From: Candidatus Brocadia sinica JPN1
Lineage (GTDB): Bacteria; Planctomycetota; Brocadiia; Brocadiales; Brocadiaceae
Assembly: GCF_000949635.1 (NCBI RefSeq)
Contig: NZ_BAFN01000001.1
Span: 1,426,001-1,490,000, forward strand
Reading direction: 5' to 3'
DNA length: 64,000 bases
Under the pieces are notes generated by a model. That model saw nothing but the letters and a program-made list of their open reading frames with translations, ran no database searches and was not told where the DNA came from. Below are positions 17,016 through 26,605 of the stretch, one piece after another. The position numbers and the translations under genes are program-made. How positions within the stretch are numbered: position 1 is the stretch's first letter; every line of letters begins with the position of its first letter.

Positions 17016-18944
17016 ATGTATCCCTTTCGTTTCAAGATGATACTCATTATTTTTTTCCTGCTTTTTACCGGCATTGTTGTCCGGCTTTTTCAACTCCAGA
17101 TTATTGAGAGTGATAAATACAAGGGCATCTCCAAAACACGCCGCCTTACTTCTTATGCATTAGATTCCATACGGGGTTCTATTGTTGACAGACATGGAAA
17201 TGTCCTTGCGGTAGACCATCATACCTTTGATATAACTGTCCAATACAAGAACTTACTCTATTGCGCCATCACGTACAAGAACAAAACAATCTCACGGATT
17301 CCTGAGATGGAAGTGCATAAAAAGACAAAAAAATCCTGCAAAGAATGTCATGAGAAGCAAGATGTCTGGCTAAAAAAACTATCCCAATTGTTAAATATCC
17401 AGCCGGAGAAATTGTTGGAAGGCACAAACCAGATAATCGAAAGGGTGGAGAAACTGAAGCAAAATATAGAAAAAAAATATGGCAGGGCCGTTCGCATCAA
17501 GGAGGAAACGGACTTTTACCCCGTTGCTGCCAATGTTGCCTGGGAAAAGGTTATTCAAATAGAAATAAACCAGGACAATTTCCCGGGTACACGTATTACT
17601 CCCAAACCAAAAAGAATTTACCCTGAACAAGAGCTGGCAGCACACATTTTAGGCTATATGAGTAACCTCAACGAGGACGAATGGAAGGTACACAGCAACA
17701 ACTGGAATAATTTCATCCTGGCATCCAGCAGTGCCGGCGACGATACCTCTTCGTTACTTTACGACGGTTACGCTAAAAATGATACGGTAGGAAGGGCAGG
17801 CGTTGAATCACAATACGAGGAAGAACTGCGCGGACTACGCGGCAAAAGATTTGAGGAAATTATTTGCAAAAATACACAAATTGAAAAAACCGTATTGGAA
17901 AGACCGTCCATTCCCGGGAATACCCTTTATCTGACTCTCGACAGTCAAATACAAGCTCATGCAGAAAAATCACTTGGTAAAAATCTCGGCGCTATTGTTG
18001 TTATGAATCCAGGGACGGGAGAAATACTCGCCATGGCAAGCAACCCGCGCTTTAATCCCAATACTATCGATAAAGATTTCAGCAAACTTATCAGGCGCCC
18101 CTCAAAACCGTTTCTCAATCGGGCTGTACAGGGTGCATTGCCACCAGGGTCTATCTTTAAGATTATTACAGCAACAGCCGCCCTGAGTTCAAATTCCATA
18201 ACCACCCAAACCCCTTTTGAGTGCCCTGGTTATACGAAGTACAAAAATATCGTTTTTAGATGCTGGTCAGACTATGGTCATGGATTAGTTACCCTGGAAG
18301 ATGCCATCCCCTATTCATGCAATGTATTCTTCTTCGAGACGGCAAAGATGCTTGGCGGAGATACCTTGTATGCATGGGCAAAAAAATTCGGCATCGGTGA
18401 GAAGACGGGTATCGATCTTCCTCATGAAAAAAGCGGGAATTTGCCCAAAACGGCTACTACGGCATCTGTCATGAACGTTGCCATTGGGCAGGGGGCATTA
18501 CTCACCACGCCACTTCAACTGGTTCGGGCATACGCTGTTATTGCAAATGGAGGCACACTGGTACAACCTCATCTATTATTAAAAATCACCAATAGCCGGG
18601 GGGAAACTGTCCGGTCATTTCAATCAGAGAATACACAAAAACTTCAAATACCACCCGCTATTATAAGCACCCTGCGCATGGCTCTTCAGGATGTAGTTAC
18701 CCGCGGCACTGCCAAAGACAAAGGACTGGATATATACAAGGTCGCAGGTAAGACCGGCACCGCAGAAACAGGACGCCACAAAGACAATCATGCCTGGTTT
18801 GTCGGTTATGCGCCCTACGATAACCCGCAATACTGTTTTGCCATTCTCGTGGAACATACATCAGGACATGGCGGAGATATTGCAGGTCCCATCGCCACGG
18901 AGCTTATGTCGTATCTGTTTCCCGAAATGAATCCGGCATCGTAG
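17016..18944 (+). CDS. mrdA: Penicillin-binding protein 2 with a CxxCH motif
   Basis: Transpeptidase of the elongasome that cross-links peptidoglycan with MreBCD and RodA. The 642-residue protein has an N-terminal membrane anchor (MILIIFFLLFTGIVVRLF), a dimerisation domain, and a transpeptidase domain with all three catalytic motifs: SxxK (GSIFK), SxN (YSCN) and KTG (KTGTAETG). Odd feature: within the periplasmic N-terminal region, at residues 108-112, there is CKECH, the covalent c-type haem attachment motif, inside a lysine-rich segment that looks inserted. In a multihaem-rich organism this could bind haem, or a metal. No rodA follows. The operon seems to end here. Confidence 0.94.
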   Translation: MYPFRFKMILIIFFLLFTGIVVRLFQLQIIESDKYKGISKTRRLTSYALDSIRGSIVDRHGNVLAVDHHTFDITVQYKNLLYCAITYKNKTISRIPEMEVHKKTKKSCKECHEKQDVWLKKLSQLLNIQPEKLLEGTNQIIERVEKLKQNIEKKYGRAVRIKEETDFYPVAANVAWEKVIQIEINQDNFPGTRITPKPKRIYPEQELAAHILGYMSNLNEDEWKVHSNNWNNFILASSSAGDDTSSLLYDGYAKNDTVGRAGVESQYEEELRGLRGKRFEEIICKNTQIEKTVLERPSIPGNTLYLTLDSQIQAHAEKSLGKNLGAIVVMNPGTGEILAMASNPRFNPNTIDKDFSKLIRRPSKPFLNRAVQGALPPGSIFKIITATAALSSNSITTQTPFECPGYTKYKNIVFRCWSDYGHGLVTLEDAIPYSCNVFFFETAKMLGGDTLYAWAKKFGIGEKTGIDLPHEKSGNLPKTATTASVMNVAIGQGALLTTPLQLVRAYAVIANGGTLVQPHLLLKITNSRGETVRSFQSENTQKLQIPPAIISTLRMALQDVVTRGTAKDKGLDIYKVAGKTGTAETGRHKDNHAWFVGYAPYDNPQYCFAILVEHTSGHGGDIAGPIATELMSYLFPEMNPAS

Positions 18945-19000
18945 AATTTTAATTTAGGCCCTGGTGACTTATAAATACAAATTTTCATGACAGGTATCCA

Positions 19001-19075
19001 CCCCCCTCGCCCCCGCCAGCGGGGGACAGTTGATTGTCCCCCTCAGTGAGGGAGATTAAGGGGGAGGAACCTTTT
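19001..19075. repeat. C/G-rich palindromic intergenic element
   Basis: The gap between mrdA and rfbA contains a C-rich then G-rich tract. Its core hairpin pairs GGGGGACA (19021-19028) with TGTCCCCC (19035-19042), flanked by CCCCCTCGCCC and GGGAGATTAAGGGGG. Similar tracts occur at 13199, 21660, 46940, 59391, 59577 and 61565. The rest of 18945-19174 is AT-rich with nothing recognisable. Confidence 0.7.
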
Positions 19076-19174
19076 GTTTGAAATTCCTGCAAAAATAATT
19101 TTTACATTTTTATCTGTATTTTTCATCTTAAATCTTTTATCTTTAATTTCTTTCTTTATAAAGAGGGTTAACGA

Positions 19175-20041
19175 ATGAAAGGCATCATCCTGGCAGGTGG
19201 CAGGGCTACGCGGTTGTATCCGGTAACAAAAGGCATCTGCAAACAATTGCTCCCTGTGTATGACAAACCGATGATTTATTATCCCTTATCGGTCTTATTG
19301 CTGACAGGGATAAAGGATGTCCTTATCATTTCTACTCCTGAGGCACTTCCCAGATTTAACGACCTGTTAGGCGATGGGAAAGATTACGGAATAAAAATCG
19401 GCTATGCTCAACAACCAGAACCCAAAGGATTGGCCGAAGCCTTCATTATCGGGGAAAAATTTATCGGCGGTGACAGGGTCTGCCTCGTTTTGGGTGACAA
19501 TATCTTCTTTGGCCATGGCCTTTCAGACATCCTCAAAGAAGCCGCTGCTCAAAATGAAGGAGCAACGGTCTTTGGATATTATGTAAAAGACCCGCAGCGA
19601 TATGGTGTCGTTGAATTTGACAGGAATAACCATGTCATCTCCATCGAAGAAAAACCAGCACATCCAAAATCTAATTGGGCAGTTACAGGGCTCTATTTTT
19701 ATGATAACAGCGTGGTCGAAATAGCAAAAAAAGTGAAACCGTCGAAACGGGGCGAACTGGAGATTACCGACATCAACAATGCGTATTTACAGAAAAACCA
19801 ATTAAAGGTCCAGTTAATGGGACGTGGTTATGCCTGGCTTGACACGGGGACGTACGATTCGTTAATTGATGCCTCCCTCTTTATAAAAACCATTGAGGAC
19901 AGGCAGGGATTAAAAATTGGCTGTATCGAAGAGATTGCCTACCGGATGGGGTTTATCGATGCTGAGCAGGTGCGGAAGTTTGCAAACCAGATCAATACCA
20001 GTTACGGAGAATATTTAAGGAAAATATTACAGGAAGGATAG
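19175..20041 (+). CDS. rfbA: Glucose-1-phosphate thymidylyltransferase
   Basis: Makes dTDP-glucose from dTTP and glucose-1-phosphate, the first step to dTDP-rhamnose and related sugars. The 288-residue enzyme has the nucleotide-binding start [20 protein letters not shown], with [27 protein letters not shown] and the sugar site [20 protein letters not shown]. The start is set by GAGGG upstream of ATG 19175. It is followed 4 bp later by rfbC and then a reductase-like gene. The rfbB dehydratase is not in this window. Confidence 0.96.
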   Translation: MKGIILAGGRATRLYPVTKGICKQLLPVYDKPMIYYPLSVLLLTGIKDVLIISTPEALPRFNDLLGDGKDYGIKIGYAQQPEPKGLAEAFIIGEKFIGGDRVCLVLGDNIFFGHGLSDILKEAAAQNEGATVFGYYVKDPQRYGVVEFDRNNHVISIEEKPAHPKSNWAVTGLYFYDNSVVEIAKKVKPSKRGELEITDINNAYLQKNQLKVQLMGRGYAWLDTGTYDSLIDASLFIKTIEDRQGLKIGCIEEIAYRMGFIDAEQVRKFANQINTSYGEYLRKILQEG

Positions 20042-20045
20042 CAAC

Positions 20046-20603
20046 ATGCCTTTCTCTTTTACAAAACTGGAGATACCAGAGGTACTCGTAATCGAACCAA
20101 AGGTATTTCCCGATTCCCGGGGCGTTTTCGCGGAACTCTATAAATATCCCGATTTTTCAGACTGTGGTATAACAAAACACATCGTCCAGATCAACTACTC
20201 GAAGTCTGAAAAAAATGTGCTGAGAGGACTCCACTATCAGAAAAACCCCATGGCTCAAGGGAAGATCATGCGGGTAATATCCGGTGAGATTTTTGATGTT
20301 GCTGTAGATATACGGCAAGGGTCTCCCTCTTACGGAAAATGGGTGGGCGAAACATTATCATCGGAAAATATGAAAATGCTGTATATACCCGAAGGGTTTG
20401 CCCACGGATTTTGCGTGCTCTCTGATACAGCGGAAATTACCTATCAATGCACAAATACCTACTCTCCGGAAAATGAAAGGGGAATTCTCTGGAATGACCC
20501 TGATATAAATATACCATGGCCCGTAAAAAATCCGCTTTTATCTGAAAAAGACGTCCGGTTCCCTTTGCTGAAGAAGGCGGATAATAATTTTCGTTTTGCT
20601 TAG
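20046..20603 (+). CDS. rfbC: dTDP-4-dehydrorhamnose 3,5-epimerase
   Basis: Cupin-fold enzyme (185 residues) that epimerises C3 and C5 of dTDP-4-keto-6-deoxyglucose. Family residues are visible: the catalytic His in LRGLHYQ, AQGKIMRVISGEIFDVAVDIR, and the YIPEGFAHGFCVLSD segment. Lies 4 bp after rfbA. Its substrate would come from an RfbB encoded elsewhere. Product probably feeds surface polysaccharide. Confidence 0.95.
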   Translation: MPFSFTKLEIPEVLVIEPKVFPDSRGVFAELYKYPDFSDCGITKHIVQINYSKSEKNVLRGLHYQKNPMAQGKIMRVISGEIFDVAVDIRQGSPSYGKWVGETLSSENMKMLYIPEGFAHGFCVLSDTAEITYQCTNTYSPENERGILWNDPDINIPWPVKNPLLSEKDVRFPLLKKADNNFRFA

Positions 20604-20619
20604 ACTGGCGAGTGATACG

Positions 20620-21612
20620 ATGTCTTTACCCTCTTTTTTACCACTTTTAATTACCGGTGTGACCGGGGTGCCCGGTTATAGCGCCTTTCAGTATTTTCAT
20701 GCAAAGTACCCAAACCACGTTACGGCTATCCGTCCCGTCCGATACTGGCCGCTAAGAGGAGAAGGTATTATTCCTCTGGATATAGAAGACCGTAAAGGAC
20801 TTGCGGAATTGATGAAAAAGAAACGGTTCAGGTCTGTTTTGCATGGAGCAGGTTCCTGCGCCTTAAAATCCTGTGAGATGAATGCCGTGCTGGCCTATCG
20901 TGTGAATGTGCAGTCGGTCTTAAATGTACTGGAAATGATCGGGGGGCATGAAGTTCGGCTGGTTCATCTCTCTACAGATTTAGTATTCCCGGGAAAACCG
21001 GAAGGATTATACACGGAAGAGGATCCCGTATCCCCCGTCACGATGTATGGCAAGACTATGGCCATCGCCGAGGAAGTTGTTCTGCTCAGGTATCCGTCTG
21101 CGGCAATTTTCCGGATATCGCTGCCCATGGGGGTCAGCGTAAACGGACATGCCGGGGCCATTGATTGGATACTGTCCCGGTTTAAAAAAAATAATCCAGC
21201 CACGTTATATTTTGATGAAGTACGGTCGCCTTTCTATTGTGAAGATTTCAATAGGATTATGGAGCTAACCCTGGGAAACGAAATCAAGGGCATTTATCAT
21301 CTCGGTTCGCACCGGCATCTCAGTCTTTATCAGATCGGACAAATTGTAAACAAGGTCGGCGGTTATATCCCACACCTTCTGAAAGGGTGCATGCGGAAAG
21401 AGGCCGGCCCAATGCCCCCGAGGGCAGGAAATGTAACGATGAGCAACCGGAAACTCATCCATGCTTTGGGGGCAGACCCATTCCGCAAGTGGCCTTACCT
21501 TGAAGACCATGTCCCTGACGGAAAAGACTGGCATCATCACCGCCCTTCCCATATGGTTTTCCATTCGGAACAAATTCATACATGTCTCTACCGAATCCCC
21601 ATTGCCTGTTGA
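20620..21612 (+). CDS. SDR-family sugar-nucleotide epimerase/reductase (RfbD-like)
   Basis: From ATG 20620 the protein has 330 residues, with an NAD(P)-binding Rossmann start that is atypical (LITGVTGVPGYSAF, in place of GxxGxxG). It has LVHLSTDLVFPG and the YxxxK pair in MYGKTMAIAEE, matching dTDP-4-dehydrorhamnose reductase and related extended SDRs. By position after rfbA and rfbC it may do the final reduction step, but the deviating glycine motif and a longer C-terminus leave room for another sugar substrate. It begins just after the rfbC stop. A degenerate copy of its last ~300 bp lies at 22371-22679. Confidence 0.75.
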   Translation: MSLPSFLPLLITGVTGVPGYSAFQYFHAKYPNHVTAIRPVRYWPLRGEGIIPLDIEDRKGLAELMKKKRFRSVLHGAGSCALKSCEMNAVLAYRVNVQSVLNVLEMIGGHEVRLVHLSTDLVFPGKPEGLYTEEDPVSPVTMYGKTMAIAEEVVLLRYPSAAIFRISLPMGVSVNGHAGAIDWILSRFKKNNPATLYFDEVRSPFYCEDFNRIMELTLGNEIKGIYHLGSHRHLSLYQIGQIVNKVGGYIPHLLKGCMRKEAGPMPPRAGNVTMSNRKLIHALGADPFRKWPYLEDHVPDGKDWHHHRPSHMVFHSEQIHTCLYRIPIAC

Positions 21613-22000
21613 ATTGGGACATACTTCAGCCCAACTTTCTGCGAAAGTGGGTTAGCTACTGTGCCCCGCTGGCGGGGGTAAGGGGGTGGAAAGGCGTAAG
21701 TAAGAATCCGTGCAGGTTTGCAATTTGAAGCCGTTATTGTGCCTGTACTGTACCAGGAAAATTTCCATGACAAAGCCAAATATTATTTAGCAGGTTACCG
21801 GAATTATTCTTAGGGGTCGTACAAACGGTACGGGTGTGGAAATTGCCATTGCTAAAAACATCGTTTTTGCGCAAATGGCCTTGACGCTATCTGATTTAAA
21901 CTGTATTATTGCCGGAAAATAGATCAGAAAGATAAAAATAAATGTTGTGCTACATGAACCCGCGCAAGTGGTGTTACAATTAAACACAGGAGACGAAATC
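21613..22000. other. Intergenic region between sugar gene and DUF433 gene
   Basis: No gene is supported here. Around 21662-21690 there is a short C/G-rich element (CCCCGCTGGCGGGG then a G-run) of the dispersed type. The rest is unremarkable. AGGAGA just before 22001 is the ribosome site of the DUF433 gene. Confidence 0.5.
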
Positions 22001-22249
22001 ATGAGAGACGAACAACTGCTAGAACGGATTACGACGAATCCCAAAATTATGGTTGGAAAGCCTGTTATACGGGGAACACGTCTGACGGTCGAATACATTC
22101 TGAATCTGCTGGCGCACGGGGCAACGGTGGAGGAAATCCTCCAGGAGTATAAAGGTCTTATGCGAGAAGACATTCAAGCCTGTATTTTATTTGCTACCAA
22201 GGCGCTGGAAAATACCACGTTTATGCCGTTAATCATGGAGTCGGCGTAG
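22001..22249 (+). CDS. DUF433-family antitoxin
   Basis: An 82-residue DUF433 protein: NPKIMVGKPVIRGTRLTVEY and VEEILQEYKGLMREDIQACI are the family's helix-turn-helix-like core. Such genes usually pair with a DUF5615 PIN-like gene and behave as antitoxins or DNA-binding regulators. ATG 22001 has AGGAGA 8 nt upstream, better than an earlier ATG at 21947. The stop is directly followed by the start of a broken DUF5615 gene, so this antitoxin seems orphaned. It lies inside a partial duplication of the upstream sugar gene. Confidence 0.85.
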   Translation: MRDEQLLERITTNPKIMVGKPVIRGTRLTVEYILNLLAHGATVEEILQEYKGLMREDIQACILFATKALENTTFMPLIMESA

Positions 22250-22411
22250 ATGCGCTTTCTTGTGGATGAGTGTACAGTACCTGCCGTTACTGAATGGTTG
22301 CGTAGGGAGAAACACCAAGATTGCGGTTTGCTCACAAATAATGCACAGTCCAGAAGGGTAAGCTCAGCTCGCATCGACATCTCACCCTCTATCAGATCGG
22401 ACAAATTGTAA
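22250..22411 (+). pseudogene. Truncated DUF5615 PIN-like toxin
   Basis: Starts directly after the DUF433 stop with MRFLVDECTVPAVTEWLRRE, the typical DUF5615 N-terminus with its acidic site (VDE). It then jumps to GLLTNN, matching the later ITND motif, so the central part is deleted. After residue ~36 it runs into the duplicated sugar-gene fragment and ends at TAA 22411. The protein cannot have a complete PIN-like site. Confidence 0.75.
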
Positions 22412-22679
22412 ATAAGGTCGGTGGTTATGTCCCACACCTTCTGAAAGGGTGCATGCGCAGAGAAGCAGGACCAATGCCCCCGAGGGCAGGAAATGTCACG
22501 ATGAGCAATCGGAAACTCATCCATGCTTTTGGGGCAGACCGTTCCGCAAGTGGCCTTATCTTGAAGACCATGTCCCTGATGGAAAAGACTGGCATCACAT
22601 GACCGCCCGGACCACATGGTCTTTCATCCGGAGCAGATTCGCAGGTGTCTTTATCGGATTCCAGTTGCTTGCTGAATAA
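22371..22679 (+). pseudogene. Partial degenerate copy of the 3' end of the RfbD-like gene
   Basis: The stretch matches 21306-21613 nearly throughout: YQIGQIVNKVGGY, GNVTMSNRKLIHA and the ending YRIP[IV]AC are recognisable in both. The copy has many substitutions and a one-base deletion near 22540 (GACCGTTCC against GACCCATTCC), which shifts the frame. It has no start of its own. Probably left by a duplication or recombination that also captured the DUF433/DUF5615 genes. Confidence 0.85.
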
Positions 22680-22899
22680 TTTATACTACTTCACTGTAGA
22701 GATGCAGAGGGTTTACAGAAAAATAATTACGAAGACGCCAGTAATCTTTTATAGAACTTTACTTTAGATGGTTTTAAGATTTTTCTTTATAGAGTTGAAA
22801 AGCCACAAATCACTGGATATACTCATACTGCAAATGTACCTGTTTGTAATAATCGGGATTACATTACAAATCTAAAATACATCACACCGAGACTCAATT

Positions 22900-24228
22900 A
22901 TGCCAGATCAAAACTTAGTGGCTTTCAACCCAAAGCATATCCAAGAAGAAATTATTGACCAATATTTCGCAAAAGACAACAATCGGCCTTGGATTGTTGG
23001 GTTTAGTGGCGGAAAAGATTCTACCATGTTGCTACAGTTAGTATGGTATGCTTTAAAAACCATACCGGTAGAGTCGCGAACAAGGAAAATTTATGTTGTC
23101 TGCAACAATACATTAGTAGAAAATCCAAAAATTCTAGAATACACTGAAAAAATATTGGATAAAATCCAAAAGGCGGCTGTGGAGCAATCATTGCCAATAA
23201 CTGTACATCGCACTGCCCCCAAACTTGAAGATACATTTTGGGTAAATTTGATAGGGAGAGGGTATCCGGCACCAAATAATGTTTTCAGATGGTGTACTGA
23301 AAGAATGAAAATCAACCCGACCACACAATTTATCCTTGAAAAGATTTCTGAAGAAAACGAAGTAATAATTCTCTTGGGAACAAGGAGTGAGGAGAGTGCC
23401 CGAAGGGCAAAGAGTATAAAGAAATTTGAGATTCAGGGACAAAGATTAGGAAAACACATTTTGCCTAGTGCATATGTTTATGCGCCCATCAAGAATGTGC
23501 TAACGGAAGAACTTTGGCAGTACCTTTCGCAAGTTCCTTCACCCTGGGGAGCTTCAAATAAGGAATTAATTACTCTTTACAGAAATGCTAATAATGGTGA
23601 TTGCCCACTCGTAATTGATAATACCACTCCGCCCTGTGGCAATAGTCGTTTTGGTTGTTGGGTTTGTACCGTTGTTAATAAGGACAATTCAATGGAAGCC
23701 TTGATTGAAAATGGCGAAGAATGGATGGAGCCTTTGATGGAACTTCGTGATTTATTGGTTACCTCACGGGGCAGCGAAGAATACCGTGAAAAAAGAAGGC
23801 GGGACGGTACAGAGAAAGAAGGTATTTTGGGACCGTACAAATCTTGGTTCAGGGCATTCTTCTTAGAAAAACTATTCCTTGCTCAAAAAGAAATCCAACA
23901 GACGCAACCGAATATTACCTTAATAAGCTATCAGGAATTAGTGGCTATCCAAGTTACGTGGTATAGAGATAATATTTTTAACTATAAAGTATCTGATATT
24001 TACAACAAGGTGTTCGGAACCAATATTGTCCTGAATGCGGGCGATGACAATTTAGTAAGAGAAAAAGAATTGCTGAAAGAGTTATGTAAGGAAAACCCTA
24101 AAGATTTTGAATTAATCAATGACTTGCTTGCGTTGCAAAAGACAAAAACAATTTTAATGAACAACAGAGGATTACAAAATGTACTGGAAAACCGGCTTGA
24201 ACAATTTGTTCGGGGAAAAACGGGCTAA
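22900..24228 (+). CDS. dndC: DNA phosphorothioation protein DndC
   Basis: DndC is the PAPS-reductase-like ATP pyrophosphatase that, with DndA/IscS, DndD and DndE, swaps a non-bridging oxygen for sulfur in the DNA backbone. The 442-residue protein has the PP-loop SGGKDS (36-41), a WCTERMKI segment, and a cysteine group (GDCP, then PPCGNSRFGCWVC) fitting the 4Fe-4S cluster. It appears intact. Base composition is AT-rich relative to its upstream neighbours, suggesting transfer. The dndD start follows after 2 bp. No dndB or dndE is seen, so modification is unlikely to be complete from this locus alone. Confidence 0.92.
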   Translation: MPDQNLVAFNPKHIQEEIIDQYFAKDNNRPWIVGFSGGKDSTMLLQLVWYALKTIPVESRTRKIYVVCNNTLVENPKILEYTEKILDKIQKAAVEQSLPITVHRTAPKLEDTFWVNLIGRGYPAPNNVFRWCTERMKINPTTQFILEKISEENEVIILLGTRSEESARRAKSIKKFEIQGQRLGKHILPSAYVYAPIKNVLTEELWQYLSQVPSPWGASNKELITLYRNANNGDCPLVIDNTTPPCGNSRFGCWVCTVVNKDNSMEALIENGEEWMEPLMELRDLLVTSRGSEEYREKRRRDGTEKEGILGPYKSWFRAFFLEKLFLAQKEIQQTQPNITLISYQELVAIQVTWYRDNIFNYKVSDIYNKVFGTNIVLNAGDDNLVREKELLKELCKENPKDFELINDLLALQKTKTILMNNRGLQNVLENRLEQFVRGKTG

Positions 24229-24230
24229 AT

Positions 24231-25229
24231 ATGTTTGTTGATAAAATTATTTTGGAAGATTTCCGTATTTACTATGATTATCATGAATTAAATTTTTCTA
24301 AGAGCAGCAAAAAGAATGTTTTTATTATATCCGGGAGCAATGGTTTCGGGAAGACTACACTTCTCAATTCGTTAGTTTGGTGTCTCTATGGCAAGTTGAT
24401 GGTGGACGTAGATGAAAAGTTTAGAAAAGAAATATATGAATCCGGTGGATATAAACATTTTGCCATTGAAAATTTAAACAAGCTTGCACGAGAGAACGGA
24501 AAACTTTCTTATCAGGTTTCCATAACATTATCAGATATTATTATTCCTTCTTTGCCCTGTAAAGAAGTTAAAATTACAAGAACTTTTGACGTTGAAAAGG
24601 GTGAAGATTCTGTGGAGGTTTTAGTAGATGGAATGGAAAATGAGCTTACACGGGAGGTCGGACAAGAAATCTTTATCAACGATTTTATTCTCCCGAAAGA
24701 AATTGCCAAATTCTTTTTCTTCGATGCTGAAAAAATTGTGTCCCTTGCAGAAATAAAGTCCATTGATGACAAACGCAATCTCAGCAAGGCATATTCGGAA
24801 GTATTAGGGATAAAGAAGTATGAAGATTTGAAAACTAATTTAGAGGATTTAAGGATCCGCTTTAAACGAAACTCAGCTTCTGAAAAAGACAGAAATAAAT
24901 TTGAAGAACTCCAAAAAGAAATAACACAATTCAAAAACGTAATTCAGGAATGCGAAAGACAGATTACGATATTACAGGAGGAAAAGGCCTCTAAAAAACG
25001 ATCATCGGAACAGTATCAGGAAAAACTTATTCGTGAAGGAAATACCATCACGGTTGAAGAATTAAACGACCTTAAAAAACTAAAGGTGAAACTTACAGAG
25101 GAAGCGGATGCAATCAAAGCGAAACTAACAGAACTGTTGGACCTTATTCCTTTTGCCAATGATGAATATTGTTCCGAGTTTATTGGAGTAAGAATCAAAC
25201 GATTTTTCTCGGATCAACTTGCTGCTTAA
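24231..25229 (+). CDS. dndD: DndD, truncated (N-terminal half only)
   Basis: DndD is an SMC/Rad50-like ATPase of about 650-670 residues needed for phosphorothioation. This copy has 332. It keeps the start LEDFRIYYDYHELNF, Walker A (GSNGFGKTTLL), the KFFFFDAEKI segment and the first coiled-coil arm (about 190-300). Coherent sequence ends near LLDLIPFA (about 309), after which ~23 unrelated residues lead to the stop. The second coil, ABC signature and Walker B are missing, so it should not hydrolyse ATP normally. A deletion that removed the rest of dndD and any dndE, bringing in the HNH gene, is the simplest explanation. Confidence 0.88.
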   Translation: MFVDKIILEDFRIYYDYHELNFSKSSKKNVFIISGSNGFGKTTLLNSLVWCLYGKLMVDVDEKFRKEIYESGGYKHFAIENLNKLARENGKLSYQVSITLSDIIIPSLPCKEVKITRTFDVEKGEDSVEVLVDGMENELTREVGQEIFINDFILPKEIAKFFFFDAEKIVSLAEIKSIDDKRNLSKAYSEVLGIKKYEDLKTNLEDLRIRFKRNSASEKDRNKFEELQKEITQFKNVIQECERQITILQEEKASKKRSSEQYQEKLIREGNTITVEELNDLKKLKVKLTEEADAIKAKLTELLDLIPFANDEYCSEFIGVRIKRFFSDQLAA

Positions 25230-25231
25230 GA

Positions 25232-26218
25232 GTGAAAGATAAAATCAAAAAGTTATCCTATTATATAAACGCTTTTCAAAAGCTAAGAAGGGATTATAAA
25301 AAGGGAGGTGCTCCCCATAAACCTATCTTGCTTTTAAGCATCATTCAAGCATATGAAAATAATCTGATTGCAAGTAATAAAATTTACATTACTCCAGAAT
25401 TGGTTGGCTTCTTCAAAAGCAATTGGGCTACTTTAGTAAAAACCGACCACGATTTAACATTTGCACTTCCGTTTTATCATATGAATTCTGAACTTTTTTG
25501 GAGAATTATTCCAAATGCCGGGTGTGAAAAATGGATAGAAGCTAAAGGCTCAATGAGAAGTTTCAAAAATTTAAACACTGCGGTTGCATATGCCGAAATT
25601 GATTCTGAATTATTTGAATTACTTAAAGGAAAAGAAAACAGAGAGATTTTAAGACAAACTTTATTGGACAAATATTTTCCAGACACGAAAGGTAGTTACA
25701 CGAGTCACAATGAAAACGATTACCTAAACAATTTAACAAGTGAAATTTTGGAAGAGGAATCAGCAGAATATCGTAAGCATGTTCAAGAGTTGAAAAAGAA
25801 GTTGGATGAAGAGAACTATCAAGAAGAGATTTATTTAAGAGGAGGTATCTTTAAAAGAGAGATACCAAAAATTTATAACAACACCTGTTGTATTTCTGAA
25901 TTTAGGGTGGATGCAACTATTAGTATCTCAATGATTGATGCGTGTCATATCATCCCATTTAGTGAAAGTTATGATGACACAATAAAAAATGGGATTGCTT
26001 TGTGTCCTAATCTACATAGGGCATTTGACAGAGGGCTAATTTCAATTGATGATAATTACAAAGTAATTGTTTCAAAGAAATTTATAGAAAGCAAAAGCAG
26101 TTATTTATTACGACAATTTGAAGGTAAAATGATTTTATTACCTACAGAAAAGAAATTTCATCCCAGCATTGAAAATCTTTCTCAACACAGAAATTACCAC
26201 AAGGATAACTTATCATAA
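25232..26218 (+). CDS. HNH endonuclease with N-terminal phosphorothioate-sensing-like (SBD) domain
   Basis: The chosen GTG start (25232) is 2 bp after the dndD stop; the frame stays open upstream inside dndD. N-terminal ~150 residues (APHKPILLLSIIQAYE, FALPFYHM, then FWRII) resemble the sulfur-binding domain of phosphorothioate-dependent McrA-type restriction enzymes. The C-terminal third has an HNH site: CHIIPFSES for the DH-like part, then GIALCPNLHRAFDRGLI with the N-x8-H pattern. Known relatives cut DNA with phosphorothioates, i.e. type IV restriction. Finding it fused in order with dnd modification genes is paradoxical unless the modification is lost here, as the truncated dndD suggests. 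The SBD assignment is from motif memory only. Confidence 0.7.
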   Translation: MKDKIKKLSYYINAFQKLRRDYKKGGAPHKPILLLSIIQAYENNLIASNKIYITPELVGFFKSNWATLVKTDHDLTFALPFYHMNSELFWRIIPNAGCEKWIEAKGSMRSFKNLNTAVAYAEIDSELFELLKGKENREILRQTLLDKYFPDTKGSYTSHNENDYLNNLTSEILEEESAEYRKHVQELKKKLDEENYQEEIYLRGGIFKREIPKIYNNTCCISEFRVDATISISMIDACHIIPFSESYDDTIKNGIALCPNLHRAFDRGLISIDDNYKVIVSKKFIESKSSYLLRQFEGKMILLPTEKKFHPSIENLSQHRNYHKDNLS

Positions 26219-26605
26219 TTGCTATTAAAAATAGATAATCACTTCCTATAGTCTTTATATCTAAAACTTCCTTTGGAAACAAACCAATTATGACAATTAT
26301 TGATAAATCATTAGAAGTATTTAAGGAATACAAATCTAATTTTGATAAATATAGAACAGAAACTCTTTCAGAATCTGATACACGGAGTAAAATATTAGAT
26401 AAATTGCTAATCGATGTTTTAGGATGGTCTGAAACAGATATAAAAAGGGAAGGATATGTAAAAGTTGGTTTTTTTGATTATGAGTTAAGCACTTCCACTA
26501 TAATGTACCCCAAAAACTGGACAGTATGTTAAGATAGAAAATCATGCCTGGCTAAAGGCAGGCATGGAAGAGAAAAAGGTTTGGAAAGGGGGTATAAAAT
26601 AAGAG

